Shown one piece after another: positions 24,785-32,883 of a DNA stretch of 64,000 nt. Source of the DNA: Mayfieldus sp963841445 (GTDB taxonomy: Bacteria; Actinomycetota; Thermoleophilia; Solirubrobacterales; 70-9); NCBI GenBank assembly GCA_963841445.1, contig CAWJCP010000001.1, positions 124,001 through 188,000 on the forward strand, written 5' to 3'. Numbering within the stretch: position 1 is the stretch's first letter; each line of letters opens with the position of its first letter. The notes beneath the pieces are model-generated. The model saw only the letters and a list, made by a program, of their open reading frames with translations. It was not told where the DNA came from and did no database searches. The position numbers were made by a program, and so were the translations under genes.

Positions 24785-26404
24785 TTACCGCTTCAACAGC
24801 TTCACCCGCCGGACCTGAGCGTTGCGATCGCCGCCCCTGAGCCTGAATATGATCTTGATCCGGACCGTGACCTTGCCGCTGCGGTTGAGCTTGCGCTTCT
24901 TCTTCCCCTTGGGCTTTATAAGAAGCCTCAACCGGCCCTTGTGCCTAACGACCCTGGAGAGGGTCGCCACGGGACGCATCTCGCGACGCTTCTTCACCCC
25001 CTTGCCGGTGAGCTTCAGGCGGCCCTTGCCGGGCACCTTGACCACGAGCTTGGCGATGCCCTTCTTCTTGTTTCGCTTCAGCTTCGCGAGTTTGACCGTG
25101 GCCACCCGGCGTTTGACGAAGGCAAGCGATGAGCCGTTGCAGGAGGCGGTCTGGCCGCTAAACAGGAAGCCTGGGCACCCCTCGCCGTCTGACACCGTAA
25201 GCTTCGCCTTGAACACGCCCACCCTGCGGTAGCGGTGCCTGACGATCGGGCTGGTCGTCTGGAGGCTCTTGCCGTCGCCGAAGTCCCAGCTGTAGGTGGC
25301 GATCTGACCGTCGGGGTCGCTGGAGCCGGCGGCCTTTAGAATCGCGTTGAGTTTCCTGGCCGGAGCGCGAAGGGTCGCCTGTGGAGGCTGGTTGGGAACG
25401 ATCGCGATCGCGTTCGGGTTGCTGCCGACCGGGATCGCCTCTCCCACCACTGCTTTGGTGGCGGTGTCGATCACCGAGACGCTTGCGGAACCTTCGTTGA
25501 CGACGTAGAAGCGGGCGCCGTCCGGGGTGATCGCGATCGCGTACGGATTGAAGCCCACCGCGATCGGCGCGCCGACGGTGCTGCTGGTGGCGGTGTCAAT
25601 CACCGTGACGTCATGGTCGTTGACGTTGGCGACGTAGGCATGGCTGCCGTCCGGGGAGATAGCGATCGCCAGCGGTGTCATGCCGACCGGGATCGTGCCG
25701 ATCACGGCGTTCACCCGGGTGTCGATCACCGAAATGCTGTTCGAGCTCGGGCCGCTGTTGGCCACGTATGCGCGGCTGCCGTCCGGGGTGATCGCGATCG
25801 CGTACGGATTGCTTCCAACCGGGATCGGCGTGCCGACAGTGCTTGCTGTCGCGGTGTCGATCACCGAGACGCTGTTCGAGCTCGAGCCGCTGTTGGCGAC
25901 GTAGGTGCGGCTGCCGTCCGGGGTGATCGCGATCGCGTGCGGGCCGCTTCCAACCGGGATCGGCGTGCCGACAGTGCTTGCTGTCGCGGTGTCGATCACC
26001 GAGACGCTGTTCGAGCCCTCGTTGGCGACGTAGGCGCGGCTGCCGTTCGGCGTGATCGCGATCCCTTGCGGGTAGCTCCCGACCGCGATCGGCGCGCCGA
26101 CCACGGTGTTGTTCTGGGTGTCGATCACCGAGACGCTGTTCGCGCCTATGTCCTCCGTGACGTAGGCGCGCGTGCCGTCAGGGGTGATCGCGATACCTCG
26201 CGGACTGCCGTCGACCCCGATCGACGCCCCCTGCACGGCATTCGTCTGTGTGTCGATCACCGAGACGCTGTTCGAGCTCGAACCGCCGTTGACCACGTAT
26301 GCGCTCCGACCTGAAGCCGAAGCGACGAATACGCCCAGCACGGCCGCGCTTGCCAACGCGATCAGAGCGGTATTGGGATGCCGTCGCCTGATCGCCGCTC
26401 GCAC
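24785..26404 (-). CDS. Secreted YVTN beta-propeller protein with PKD domain and basic tail
   Basis: The 539-residue protein starts at GTG 26404 with a strong ribosome site (CGAGGAGAA). A signal peptide (NTALIALASAAVLGVFVASASG) is followed by seven to eight repeats of about 43 residues built on NSVSVIDTxTxxxVGxPIxVGxxPxAIAITPDGxRAYVAN, a YVTN propeller. A PKD fold follows (AAGSSDPDGQIATYSWDFGDG), then a tail of about 130 residues that is very rich in Lys and Arg (KLKRNKKKGIAKL onward). It is likely extracellular and wall-associated; binding partner unknown. The DNA of the repeats is itself repetitive. A palindromic operator lies upstream at 26461-26477. Confidence 0.88.
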   Translation of the reverse strand: MRAAIRRRHPNTALIALASAAVLGVFVASASGRSAYVVNGGSSSNSVSVIDTQTNAVQGASIGVDGSPRGIAITPDGTRAYVTEDIGANSVSVIDTQNNTVVGAPIAVGSYPQGIAITPNGSRAYVANEGSNSVSVIDTATASTVGTPIPVGSGPHAIAITPDGSRTYVANSGSSSNSVSVIDTATASTVGTPIPVGSNPYAIAITPDGSRAYVANSGPSSNSISVIDTRVNAVIGTIPVGMTPLAIAISPDGSHAYVANVNDHDVTVIDTATSSTVGAPIAVGFNPYAIAITPDGARFYVVNEGSASVSVIDTATKAVVGEAIPVGSNPNAIAIVPNQPPQATLRAPARKLNAILKAAGSSDPDGQIATYSWDFGDGKSLQTTSPIVRHRYRRVGVFKAKLTVSDGEGCPGFLFSGQTASCNGSSLAFVKRRVATVKLAKLKRNKKKGIAKLVVKVPGKGRLKLTGKGVKKRREMRPVATLSRVVRHKGRLRLLIKPKGKKKRKLNRSGKVTVRIKIIFRLRGGDRNAQVRRVKLLKR

Positions 26405-26432
26405 CTCAGTTCTCCTCGGAGTCACGATTGCG

Positions 26433-26483
26433 AGGCTAAGCCCGAGCCGCAGCCGTCGCGTCGTGGTCAGACCACGAACATTG
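26433..26483 (-). promoter_or_regulatory. Promoter with 17-bp palindromic operator, copy A
   Basis: TCGTGGTC-A-GACCACGA at 26461-26477 is a perfect inverted repeat inside a 28-bp block (26456-26483) found again at 29739-29766. On the minus strand a -10 box TAGCCT lies at 26438-26433, 22 nt from the palindrome, placing its centre near -43. Sequence between the two is also conserved with copy B. The position suits an activator that overlaps the -35 region. The same site also lies 58 bp before the plus-strand gene at 26536. Confidence 0.65.
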
Positions 26484-26535
26484 GGGTTGAGTTCTCCCAC
26501 TCGATTAGCGTTGGCTCGAGCCCGGAGGTGATCGG

Positions 26536-27567
26536 ATGAGACGAGTGAGTCCCAGCGGCGGTTCCCGAAGCGTCGGCGAAGGGCATAGGGCGACCGTGCT
26601 TTTGGCCGGACTCGGGATCGCTGCCGCGGCGCTGGCGCTGGCCACCGAGCCCGCGCACGCGGCGTTCCGCGGCAAACCGGGCCCGATCGCATACTCGAAG
26701 TTCGTCGGCGACGAGCTCAGCGGCGGCTCCGGCGGCCTTTTCGCCCACGGGCCGAGGATCGGGCAGGCCCCCTACCGGCTGACCGAGGGCCTCGACGACC
26801 GCGGCCCTTCCTTTTCGCACAGCGGTCGGCAGATCGCCTTCTCCGCCGACCGCGATGCGGACACTTTGCTGGGCAATGACTCACACATCTACCTGATCAA
26901 CAGCGACGGGTCCGGGATCAGGAAGCTCACCGACGGCCCCTTCGTCGACTCCGATCCCTCCTTCTTCCCGAACGGACGCAGAATCGTCTTCGGCCGCCGC
27001 AGCGACCGGCACACCCACCTATTCGCCATCCGCCTCGACGGCAGCGGCCTGCGCCAGCTGACCAACGGCCCCCACAACGATTCCGATCCGGTGGTCTCGC
27101 CGAACGGCCGCCGCATCGCCTTCGTCAGCGACCGCGATCGCGACGGCAGGGACGATCGCAGCGACATCTTCTCGATGCGAGCCGACGGGAAGCGTCTCCG
27201 TGTGCTCATCGACGGGCGGCGCAGGGAGCTCGACCCTGACTACGCGCCGAGCGGGCGCCAGATCGCCTTCGCCAGCAATCGCGACCGGGGTGGCCCGAAC
27301 ATCTTCCTGGCGCGCGCCAACGGGCGCCACGTCAAAGCGCTCACCCACAGCCGTGGCGACTGCTTCGCGGGCGGCTGCTTCACCAATCCCTGCTTTTCGC
27401 CTGACGGTCGCCACATCGCTGCCCTTCGCACCACCAGATACTTGACCGAGATCGAGGTGATGCGACGCAACGGCAGCCGGCGCAAGACGTTCGTCGAAGC
27501 GGGGACCGACCCGGAGGGATTCGGCAGCGTGGTTGGCGCCCCCGGCTGGGGGCCGCGGCCGCGATGA
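26536..27567 (+). CDS. Secreted TolB-like (PD40) beta-propeller protein
   Basis: The 343-residue protein starts at ATG 26536 with GGAGG about 8 nt upstream. A twin-basic signal peptide (HRATVLLAGLGIAAAALALATEPAHA) leads into about six PD40/WD40-like repeats with the pattern DSDPSFFPNGRRIVFGRR and DPDYAPSGRQIAFASNRDRGGPNIFLA. A Cys-rich loop (CFAGGCFTNPCF) near residue 280 probably forms disulfides. Such propellers bind proteins or sugars outside the membrane. It is divergent from the YVTN gene, with the palindromic operator in between, so both could answer to one regulator. Confidence 0.85.
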   Translation: MRRVSPSGGSRSVGEGHRATVLLAGLGIAAAALALATEPAHAAFRGKPGPIAYSKFVGDELSGGSGGLFAHGPRIGQAPYRLTEGLDDRGPSFSHSGRQIAFSADRDADTLLGNDSHIYLINSDGSGIRKLTDGPFVDSDPSFFPNGRRIVFGRRSDRHTHLFAIRLDGSGLRQLTNGPHNDSDPVVSPNGRRIAFVSDRDRDGRDDRSDIFSMRADGKRLRVLIDGRRRELDPDYAPSGRQIAFASNRDRGGPNIFLARANGRHVKALTHSRGDCFAGGCFTNPCFSPDGRHIAALRTTRYLTEIEVMRRNGSRRKTFVEAGTDPEGFGSVVGAPGWGPRPR

Positions 27568-27622
27568 TCGACAACCGGACATCGTCTCTCGCGGCGCGGC
27601 GATGTCGCTCGCGGGTGCTGGC

Positions 27623-29704
27623 CTACGTGGTCGTTCGCACCCTGTACGCATGAAAGACAGCCTGCCGCCTGCCGCGCTTGAAGCGCTTCGCGTGCACCGA
27701 CTGCCTCACGATCAATAGCTTCCTTCCGGGCCGCTTGGCCATCCTCGCGACCCGCGGCCTGTACCTGCGCTTGACCCTGAGCGTCACTACCTTCCACTTG
27801 CCGGACTTCTGCTTGGCCGACCGGAATCGCGTCATCGGCTTGGCCCGCCTGCCCGTCCGGGTCAGAGCCACCGCCCTGCCCAGGCAGCGAGGCCTGAAGC
27901 GGGCCGGGCACCGGACGCGGATGTGCAGCGAGATCCCGTCGTAGATCGCGGTCGAGAAGTCCGGAGGGCTCGTCTTCGACGGCCTCTCGGGTGGATCGGG
28001 GGTGGGATCACATGGGTTGCCGATCCCGTCGCCGTCGTTGTCGGCCTGCGACGGGTTGGCGACCGCCGGGCAGTTGTCCACCCCGTTCAGGACGCTGTCG
28101 CCATCGACGTCTGGATCGCAGGCGTCCCCGACGCCGTCCCCGTCGAGATCTGCCTGGTCTGGGTTCGCGGTCCCCGGGCAGTTGTCAGCGGCGTCTTCGA
28201 TTCCGTCTCCGTCGCCGTCCTGGAACTCGAAGGCGCCGGCGTCGCAGAACGAGCCCGCGGGACGCGGCTCGCCGCGCTGGTCCTGGCTACCGAAGATATA
28301 GGCAGCCGGGCATGGATCGATCGCCGTGCCTGCCGCGTCGCGGGCGGGACTGAAGGCGACCAGCGCATGGGTGAGCGTCGGCCCCCCGTTGTCGGACAGA
28401 GGGCCGAGCTGCGGATCGGTGTCGGTCAGGTCGTTCGCTTGCGTCAGGTTGCAAGTGTTGCCCGACTCGAGGTTGAAGTCGTTGGAGGTCAGGGTCCCCC
28501 CGGCGAGCGTGGTGCACCCGTTGCCGTCGAAGATCGTCGCGGCGTAGCCCGCGCCCACCCCTGTGCCGCGGACGTACAGCCCGCTTCCGGCGCCGCTCGG
28601 GGCGGTGTTGTCGGCGATAGTGGTGTGGCGAAACGTCGCGCTGGGAGTCTGGAGCCCGGTCGCCGGCTCGAGATTGACTCCACCCCCGTGGCTGGCGGCG
28701 CTGTTGCCGCTGATCGTGCTGTTGTCGGCGACCAATGATCCATCCCCGACCGACAGCCCGCCCCCCCTGTCTCCCACGTTGCCGCTCACGGTGCTTCGAA
28801 TCAGGGCGAACCCGTCGCCACTGAAGCTGATGCCCCCCGCCCTGGCGGTGGCCTGGTTGGAGGAGATCGTCGACCCCTGGAGCGTGAGGTCGTCGCCGAC
28901 GGAAGGAGCGCTGACCGAGAACTCCAGCCCGGTGCTCCCGAGGTTATGGCTCACGGTCGAGTCGCTGATCGTGGTCGCGGCGCGGGTCTCGATCCCGCTG
29001 CCGATCGTTGGGGCGGAGTTGCCGACGATGGTCGAGTCGGTGATCGTCAGCGCGGTCGCGGAGCTGGCCACAAACACACCGCCGCCCTCGAAGCCCGCGG
29101 CGTTTCCGCTCACGACCACGTCGTCGAGCGTCAGCTGCCCGTGGTCGTGAAATAGGCCCCCGCCCTCAGTGGCGGAGCCCAGGCCGGCGTCGTCCCCGCC
29201 AGTGATCGTCAGCGAGCGCAGCTCCAGCGAGGCCCCCGACTGGATGACGCGGAATCCGGGCACCGTCTGCTCGATCGTCGTCGGGCCGGTGCCGGCCCCC
29301 ACGACGGTCAGCTTGTCGCCGGTTGCGCAGCCGCCGAGGCAGTAGTCGACGTCGCCCGCCGCCAGCTCGCCGGTGCTGTGGTCGGTCTCGGTGAGGCGGT
29401 AGGCCCCCGCCGGCAGGTTGATCGTGTCCTGGTTCGCGGGCGCGTCATGAACTGCCGTCTCGGTCACCGCCGCCCGCAGCGTGCACAGACCCGCGCCCGG
29501 CGTACCGGGGCGGGCGGCGCAGCTTCCATCGCCGGCGCTGACCCCGGACTCGTCGCCGTCCAGCGTCGTCTCGACGTTGAAGGTGAGCGCGGAGGCGGGG
29601 ACGGGAGGGACGAGGAGCGCCGCCACGGCAATCGTCAAGGTGGCGAGGGGCAGGCGCGCGACGCACGGCGGCCGGCCTCGCCTGATGTGCCCAAGCTGGT
29701 CCAA
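27623..29704 (-). CDS. Secreted right-handed beta-helix protein with thrombospondin-3 repeats
   Basis: The 693-residue protein has a signal peptide (PLATLTIAVAALLVPPVPASA). A parallel beta-helix region of about 400 residues follows, with repeats such as LTITDSTIVGNSAP, TISDSTVSHN and NSTISGNSAASHGGGV, and the choice-of-anchor-Q style ending NGGPTLTHAL. Two to three calcium-binding thrombospondin type 3 repeats come next (DGDGDGIEDAADNCPGTANP and DNDGDGIGNPCDP), then a strongly basic tail of about 120 residues (RRYRPRVARMAKRPGRK). It is likely a surface or matrix protein. The start is TTG 29704; no ribosome site is seen, and the -10 TAGCCT (29721-29716) places transcription only a few bases upstream. 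Operator copy B lies further upstream. Confidence 0.85.
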   Translation of the reverse strand: MDQLGHIRRGRPPCVARLPLATLTIAVAALLVPPVPASALTFNVETTLDGDESGVSAGDGSCAARPGTPGAGLCTLRAAVTETAVHDAPANQDTINLPAGAYRLTETDHSTGELAAGDVDYCLGGCATGDKLTVVGAGTGPTTIEQTVPGFRVIQSGASLELRSLTITGGDDAGLGSATEGGGLFHDHGQLTLDDVVVSGNAAGFEGGGVFVASSATALTITDSTIVGNSAPTIGSGIETRAATTISDSTVSHNLGSTGLEFSVSAPSVGDDLTLQGSTISSNQATARAGGISFSGDGFALIRSTVSGNVGDRGGGLSVGDGSLVADNSTISGNSAASHGGGVNLEPATGLQTPSATFRHTTIADNTAPSGAGSGLYVRGTGVGAGYAATIFDGNGCTTLAGGTLTSNDFNLESGNTCNLTQANDLTDTDPQLGPLSDNGGPTLTHALVAFSPARDAAGTAIDPCPAAYIFGSQDQRGEPRPAGSFCDAGAFEFQDGDGDGIEDAADNCPGTANPDQADLDGDGVGDACDPDVDGDSVLNGVDNCPAVANPSQADNDGDGIGNPCDPTPDPPERPSKTSPPDFSTAIYDGISLHIRVRCPARFRPRCLGRAVALTRTGRRAKPMTRFRSAKQKSGKWKVVTLRVKRRYRPRVARMAKRPGRKLLIVRQSVHAKRFKRGRRQAVFHAYRVRTTT

Positions 29705-29715
29705 GCTTTGCCACG

Positions 29716-29766
29716 AGGCTAGGCCGGTGCCGCAGCTCTCGCGTCGTGGTCAGACCACGAACATTG
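29716..29766 (-). promoter_or_regulatory. Promoter with 17-bp palindromic operator, copy B
   Basis: TCGTGGTC-A-GACCACGA at 29744-29760 lies in the second copy of the 28-bp block (29739-29766). On the minus strand the -10 TAGCCT (29721-29716) is 22 nt away, the same spacing as copy A. The intervening bases are largely the same as in copy A. On the plus strand the LAL regulator starts 44 bp further on, so autoregulation is possible. Confidence 0.65.
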
Positions 29767-29804
29767 CCTTGGCAGGCAGACGCCGGAGGCGGATACTTGG
29801 CCTC

Positions 29805-32645
29805 GTGACTCGCGCCAACCACGGGCCGTTGCTCGAGCGGGAGGAGGAGCTGGAAGCGATCGAGGTCGCCCTCGCCGCCGCATCGCTGGGCGAGGGCGCC
29901 CTGCTGCTCATCGAAGGCGAGGCGGGGATCGGCAAGTCGAGGCTGCTGATCGAGACGAGGGCGCGGGCACACGGGCACGGGATGCGCTGCCTGACCGCCA
30001 GTGGCCACGACCTCGAGAGCGGGTTCCATTTCGGGCTCGCTCTGCAGCTCTTCTCCGATGTCCCGGAGGCGTCCGGCGAACCGGGCGAGGGAAGGCCGGC
30101 CGGACCGGCGGCGCTCGCCGCGCCTCTGCTGGACGGGCAAGACAGCAAACGACTCACCGCCTCCACGGAGGCGCTGTTTCCCTTGCTCTACGGGTTGTAC
30201 TGGCTGGTCGTCAGCCTTTGCGAGCGGGGGCCGGTGCTGATCTGCGTCGATGACGCGCAGTGGGCCGACGTAGCCAGCCTCGAGTCCCTCAACTTCCTCG
30301 CCGAGCGAATCGAGGGGTTGGGAACAGCAATGGTGGTAACGGTCAGGGCTGGTGAGGGGCCCCAGGAGCTGGTTCAACATCTCCGCCGTCACGAGCTGAC
30401 GCGGGTCGTGTCGCCGGCGCCGCTCAGCAGCTCGGCGTTACGGCAGCTGGTCCGATACAGCTTCTCCGGCGCCGATGACTCCTTCTGCACGGCGTGCGGG
30501 CAGGCGAGCGGCGGCAACCCGTTCTACCTTCATAGCCTGCTGGCGGAGGTCGATGCCGCCGGCCGCGATCCGACCCGGGACGGATCGGCCGCGATCTCCG
30601 ATCTGCGGCCGCGCGCGGTCGAAGCTTCCGTTCAGGCACAGCTCGAGCGGCTGCCCGAGGGGGCCGAGCGCTTCGCAGAGGCGGTGGCGGTGCTCGGCGG
30701 CAGCTCACCTATCGCGATCGCTCGGGATCTCGCCCGGCTCGACGAGGAGGCGGCCCTGGTCATTGCGGACCGAATGGCGGAGGCGGGACTGCTTCGCGAG
30801 GGCGAGCCGGTCTCCTTCGCTCATCCCCTGGTCGGGAACGCGGTCTATGAAGGCATCCCCGCGGCACGGCGTGCGCACGACCACCGCCGAGCCGCCGAGC
30901 TGCTCTGGAATCGGGGCGAGCGACCCGAGCGCGTGGGGGCTCAGCTTCTGCGCGCCGAGCGGGGGGCCGGCGCCTGGGCGCGCGAGTCCCTGGCCCGTGC
31001 CGCCGGCGATGCGGCGAGCAGGGGCGCGCCCGGGATCGCGCGCGACTACCTACTTCGTGCCCTGGAGGAGGGACCGCCCGAGAGGGAACGAGGAGAGCTG
31101 ACGGTGCGATTGGGCCTGGCGGAGGCGGCGCTCGGCGCCGACGGCGCATGGGAGAGGCTGCGAGAGGGTCTGCGGAAGATTCGATCGCCAGTGCGGCGGG
31201 CAAAGGCCCTGCGCGACTTCGCGATGAGCGCTTTCGGCACGCGGCGGTTTCTGGTCTCCGCAGAGCGCCTTCACGAGGAGGGGAAGGCAGTGGCTGCCGA
31301 GGATTCCGAGCTCGGCGCGGAGCTGGCCGCCTTGGCGCTGGTCGCCGAAGCGTACGGCCTCGCCTCCGAACGGGGCGAGGACCTTGAGCGGATGCAGCAG
31401 ATCCTCGCCCGCGAGGAGCTCGCCCACACGCCTGCCGGCCGCACCTTGCTCGGGCAGGCCGCGATGACCGGCGCCGCAGGGGGCCAGTCACAGAGCGAGG
31501 TCGTCAGCTTTGCCCGCCGGGCCATCGAGGGGTCGAGGTCGTTTGAGGATCCGGATGACCTGATGGTGGCGCCGATCGCCGCGAACGCCCTGACCCTGGT
31601 CGATGAGCTGGCCGAGGCCGAGGAGGTCCTCTCGGAAGCTCTGCTGCAGGCCCAGCGGGCGGGACGAGCGCTCCCCTTCGCGGTGATCTCGCACAGCCGG
31701 GCGATCAACCGCTACCGCGGCGGCTCGGTCACGGGCGCGGTCGCCGATGCCGAGCGCGCCGTTGCCGGCTACGCTCACGGCTGGCACTGGGGGCTCCCCG
31801 GCTCGCACGCCTATCTTTCGCAGGCACTGCTCGAGCGCGGAGAGATCGACCAGGCGGCCGCAGCGCTGGAGCTGCCCGAGGGTGAGGAGACGTGGTCGGA
31901 GAGCATGCTCATGCTGCTCTACCTCGAAGCACGCGGGCGGCTGCAGCTCGAGCGCGGCGACGTCGAGGCGGCGTTGAACGACTTCATGCGGATCGGCGCC
32001 TTGGGCCCGGCCGCCGGGTTCGAGAACCCCGCGGTCGTCCCCTGGCGCGCCCGAGCTTCCGAGGCCGTCCGGGCGCTGGGAAGGCGCCCCGAGGCGCTCG
32101 AGCTCGCCACCGAGGACCTGCGCCGGGCGCGGGCATTCGGCACTCCATGGGGCCTCGGGGTGTGTTTGCGGGCGCGGGGACTGGCGGAGGAGGGAGAAAC
32201 AGCTCTCCAGTGGCTTGGTGAGGCGGCCGAGGTGCTCGCCCCCTCCCCCAACCGCCTCGAGCACGCCCGGGTGCAGGTCGATCTGGGTGCCAGCCTGAGG
32301 CGCATGGGTCGCCGCCGCCAGGCAAGGGAGGCTTTGCGCGATGGAATCGAGCTCGCCGCCGAGTGCGAGGCCCACGCGCTGGTCCTCCGCGCCGAGGAGG
32401 AGTTGGGTGCCTCGGGTGCCCGCATGCTCCGTCGCACTCAATCCGGGGTGCAAGCCCTGACGCCGAGCGAACGCAGGGTTGCGGAGATGGCGGCCGGGGG
32501 AATGTCGAACAAGGAGATCGCGGCGGCGCTGTTCCTCAGCCTGCGTACGGTGGAGACGCACTTGACCAGGACTTATCGGAAGCTGGGGATCTCGTCGCGC
32601 GATCGCCTCAACGAAGCCCTTGGCCGGGCGCCCAACGCGCGATAG
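29805..32645 (+). CDS. LAL-type transcriptional regulator (AAA ATPase + LuxR HTH)
   Basis: The protein of about 946 residues starts at GTG 29805 (VTRANHGPLLEREEELEAIE). The N-terminal ATPase has Walker A GEAGIGKSR and Walker B LICVDDAQWAD. A long helical TPR-like middle (about 400-870) carries many Ala/Glu-rich repeats. The C-terminal LuxR-type helix-turn-helix is LTPSERRVAEMAAGGMSNKEIAAALFLSLRTVETHL. LAL/MalT-family regulators bind a ligand and ATP, then activate nearby promoters through repeated or palindromic sites. The candidate target is the palindrome between this gene and the beta-helix gene, and its second copy near the propeller genes. GGAGG at 29785-29789 is rather far for a ribosome site. 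Confidence 0.9.
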   Translation: MTRANHGPLLEREEELEAIEVALAAASLGEGALLLIEGEAGIGKSRLLIETRARAHGHGMRCLTASGHDLESGFHFGLALQLFSDVPEASGEPGEGRPAGPAALAAPLLDGQDSKRLTASTEALFPLLYGLYWLVVSLCERGPVLICVDDAQWADVASLESLNFLAERIEGLGTAMVVTVRAGEGPQELVQHLRRHELTRVVSPAPLSSSALRQLVRYSFSGADDSFCTACGQASGGNPFYLHSLLAEVDAAGRDPTRDGSAAISDLRPRAVEASVQAQLERLPEGAERFAEAVAVLGGSSPIAIARDLARLDEEAALVIADRMAEAGLLREGEPVSFAHPLVGNAVYEGIPAARRAHDHRRAAELLWNRGERPERVGAQLLRAERGAGAWARESLARAAGDAASRGAPGIARDYLLRALEEGPPERERGELTVRLGLAEAALGADGAWERLREGLRKIRSPVRRAKALRDFAMSAFGTRRFLVSAERLHEEGKAVAAEDSELGAELAALALVAEAYGLASERGEDLERMQQILAREELAHTPAGRTLLGQAAMTGAAGGQSQSEVVSFARRAIEGSRSFEDPDDLMVAPIAANALTLVDELAEAEEVLSEALLQAQRAGRALPFAVISHSRAINRYRGGSVTGAVADAERAVAGYAHGWHWGLPGSHAYLSQALLERGEIDQAAAALELPEGEETWSESMLMLLYLEARGRLQLERGDVEAALNDFMRIGALGPAAGFENPAVVPWRARASEAVRALGRRPEALELATEDLRRARAFGTPWGLGVCLRARGLAEEGETALQWLGEAAEVLAPSPNRLEHARVQVDLGASLRRMGRRRQAREALRDGIELAAECEAHALVLRAEEELGASGARMLRRTQSGVQALTPSERRVAEMAAGGMSNKEIAAALFLSLRTVETHLTRTYRKLGISSRDRLNEALGRAPNAR

Positions 32646-32704
32646 GAAACGGCGGCGGTCAACCGCGCGAAGGAATAGCGGCGGCAGGCAGCCGCAGCCA
32701 GCGC

Positions 32705-32865
32705 TGCTTAACCAGCTTCACCCGCCGCACCTGAACACTGCGATCGCCGCCCCTACTGGGGAGTTGGTTGCGGTGTCGGAGTCGTAGTTGGCTATGTAGG
32801 CACGGGCCCCGTCAGGGCTGATCGGGGCGAGCCCCGTCGCGATTGGCACACTCACCGCTGCTGAA
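32705..32865 (-). pseudogene. Remnant of a YVTN-propeller gene
   Basis: On the minus strand about 32865-32760 encodes one propeller repeat (VPIATGLAPISPDGARAYIANY). After a junction near 32755, in another frame, it encodes GGDRSVQVRRVKLVK, which matches the last residues of the intact propeller protein (RGGDRNAQVRRVKLLK at 24785-24830). The DNA at 32705-32755 is also clearly similar to 24790-24840. This looks like a paralogue reduced by an internal deletion. The surrounding 32646-32883 gap holds nothing else that I can support. Confidence 0.6.
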
Positions 32866-32883
32866 CTGCACCCGCTGTCAAAC

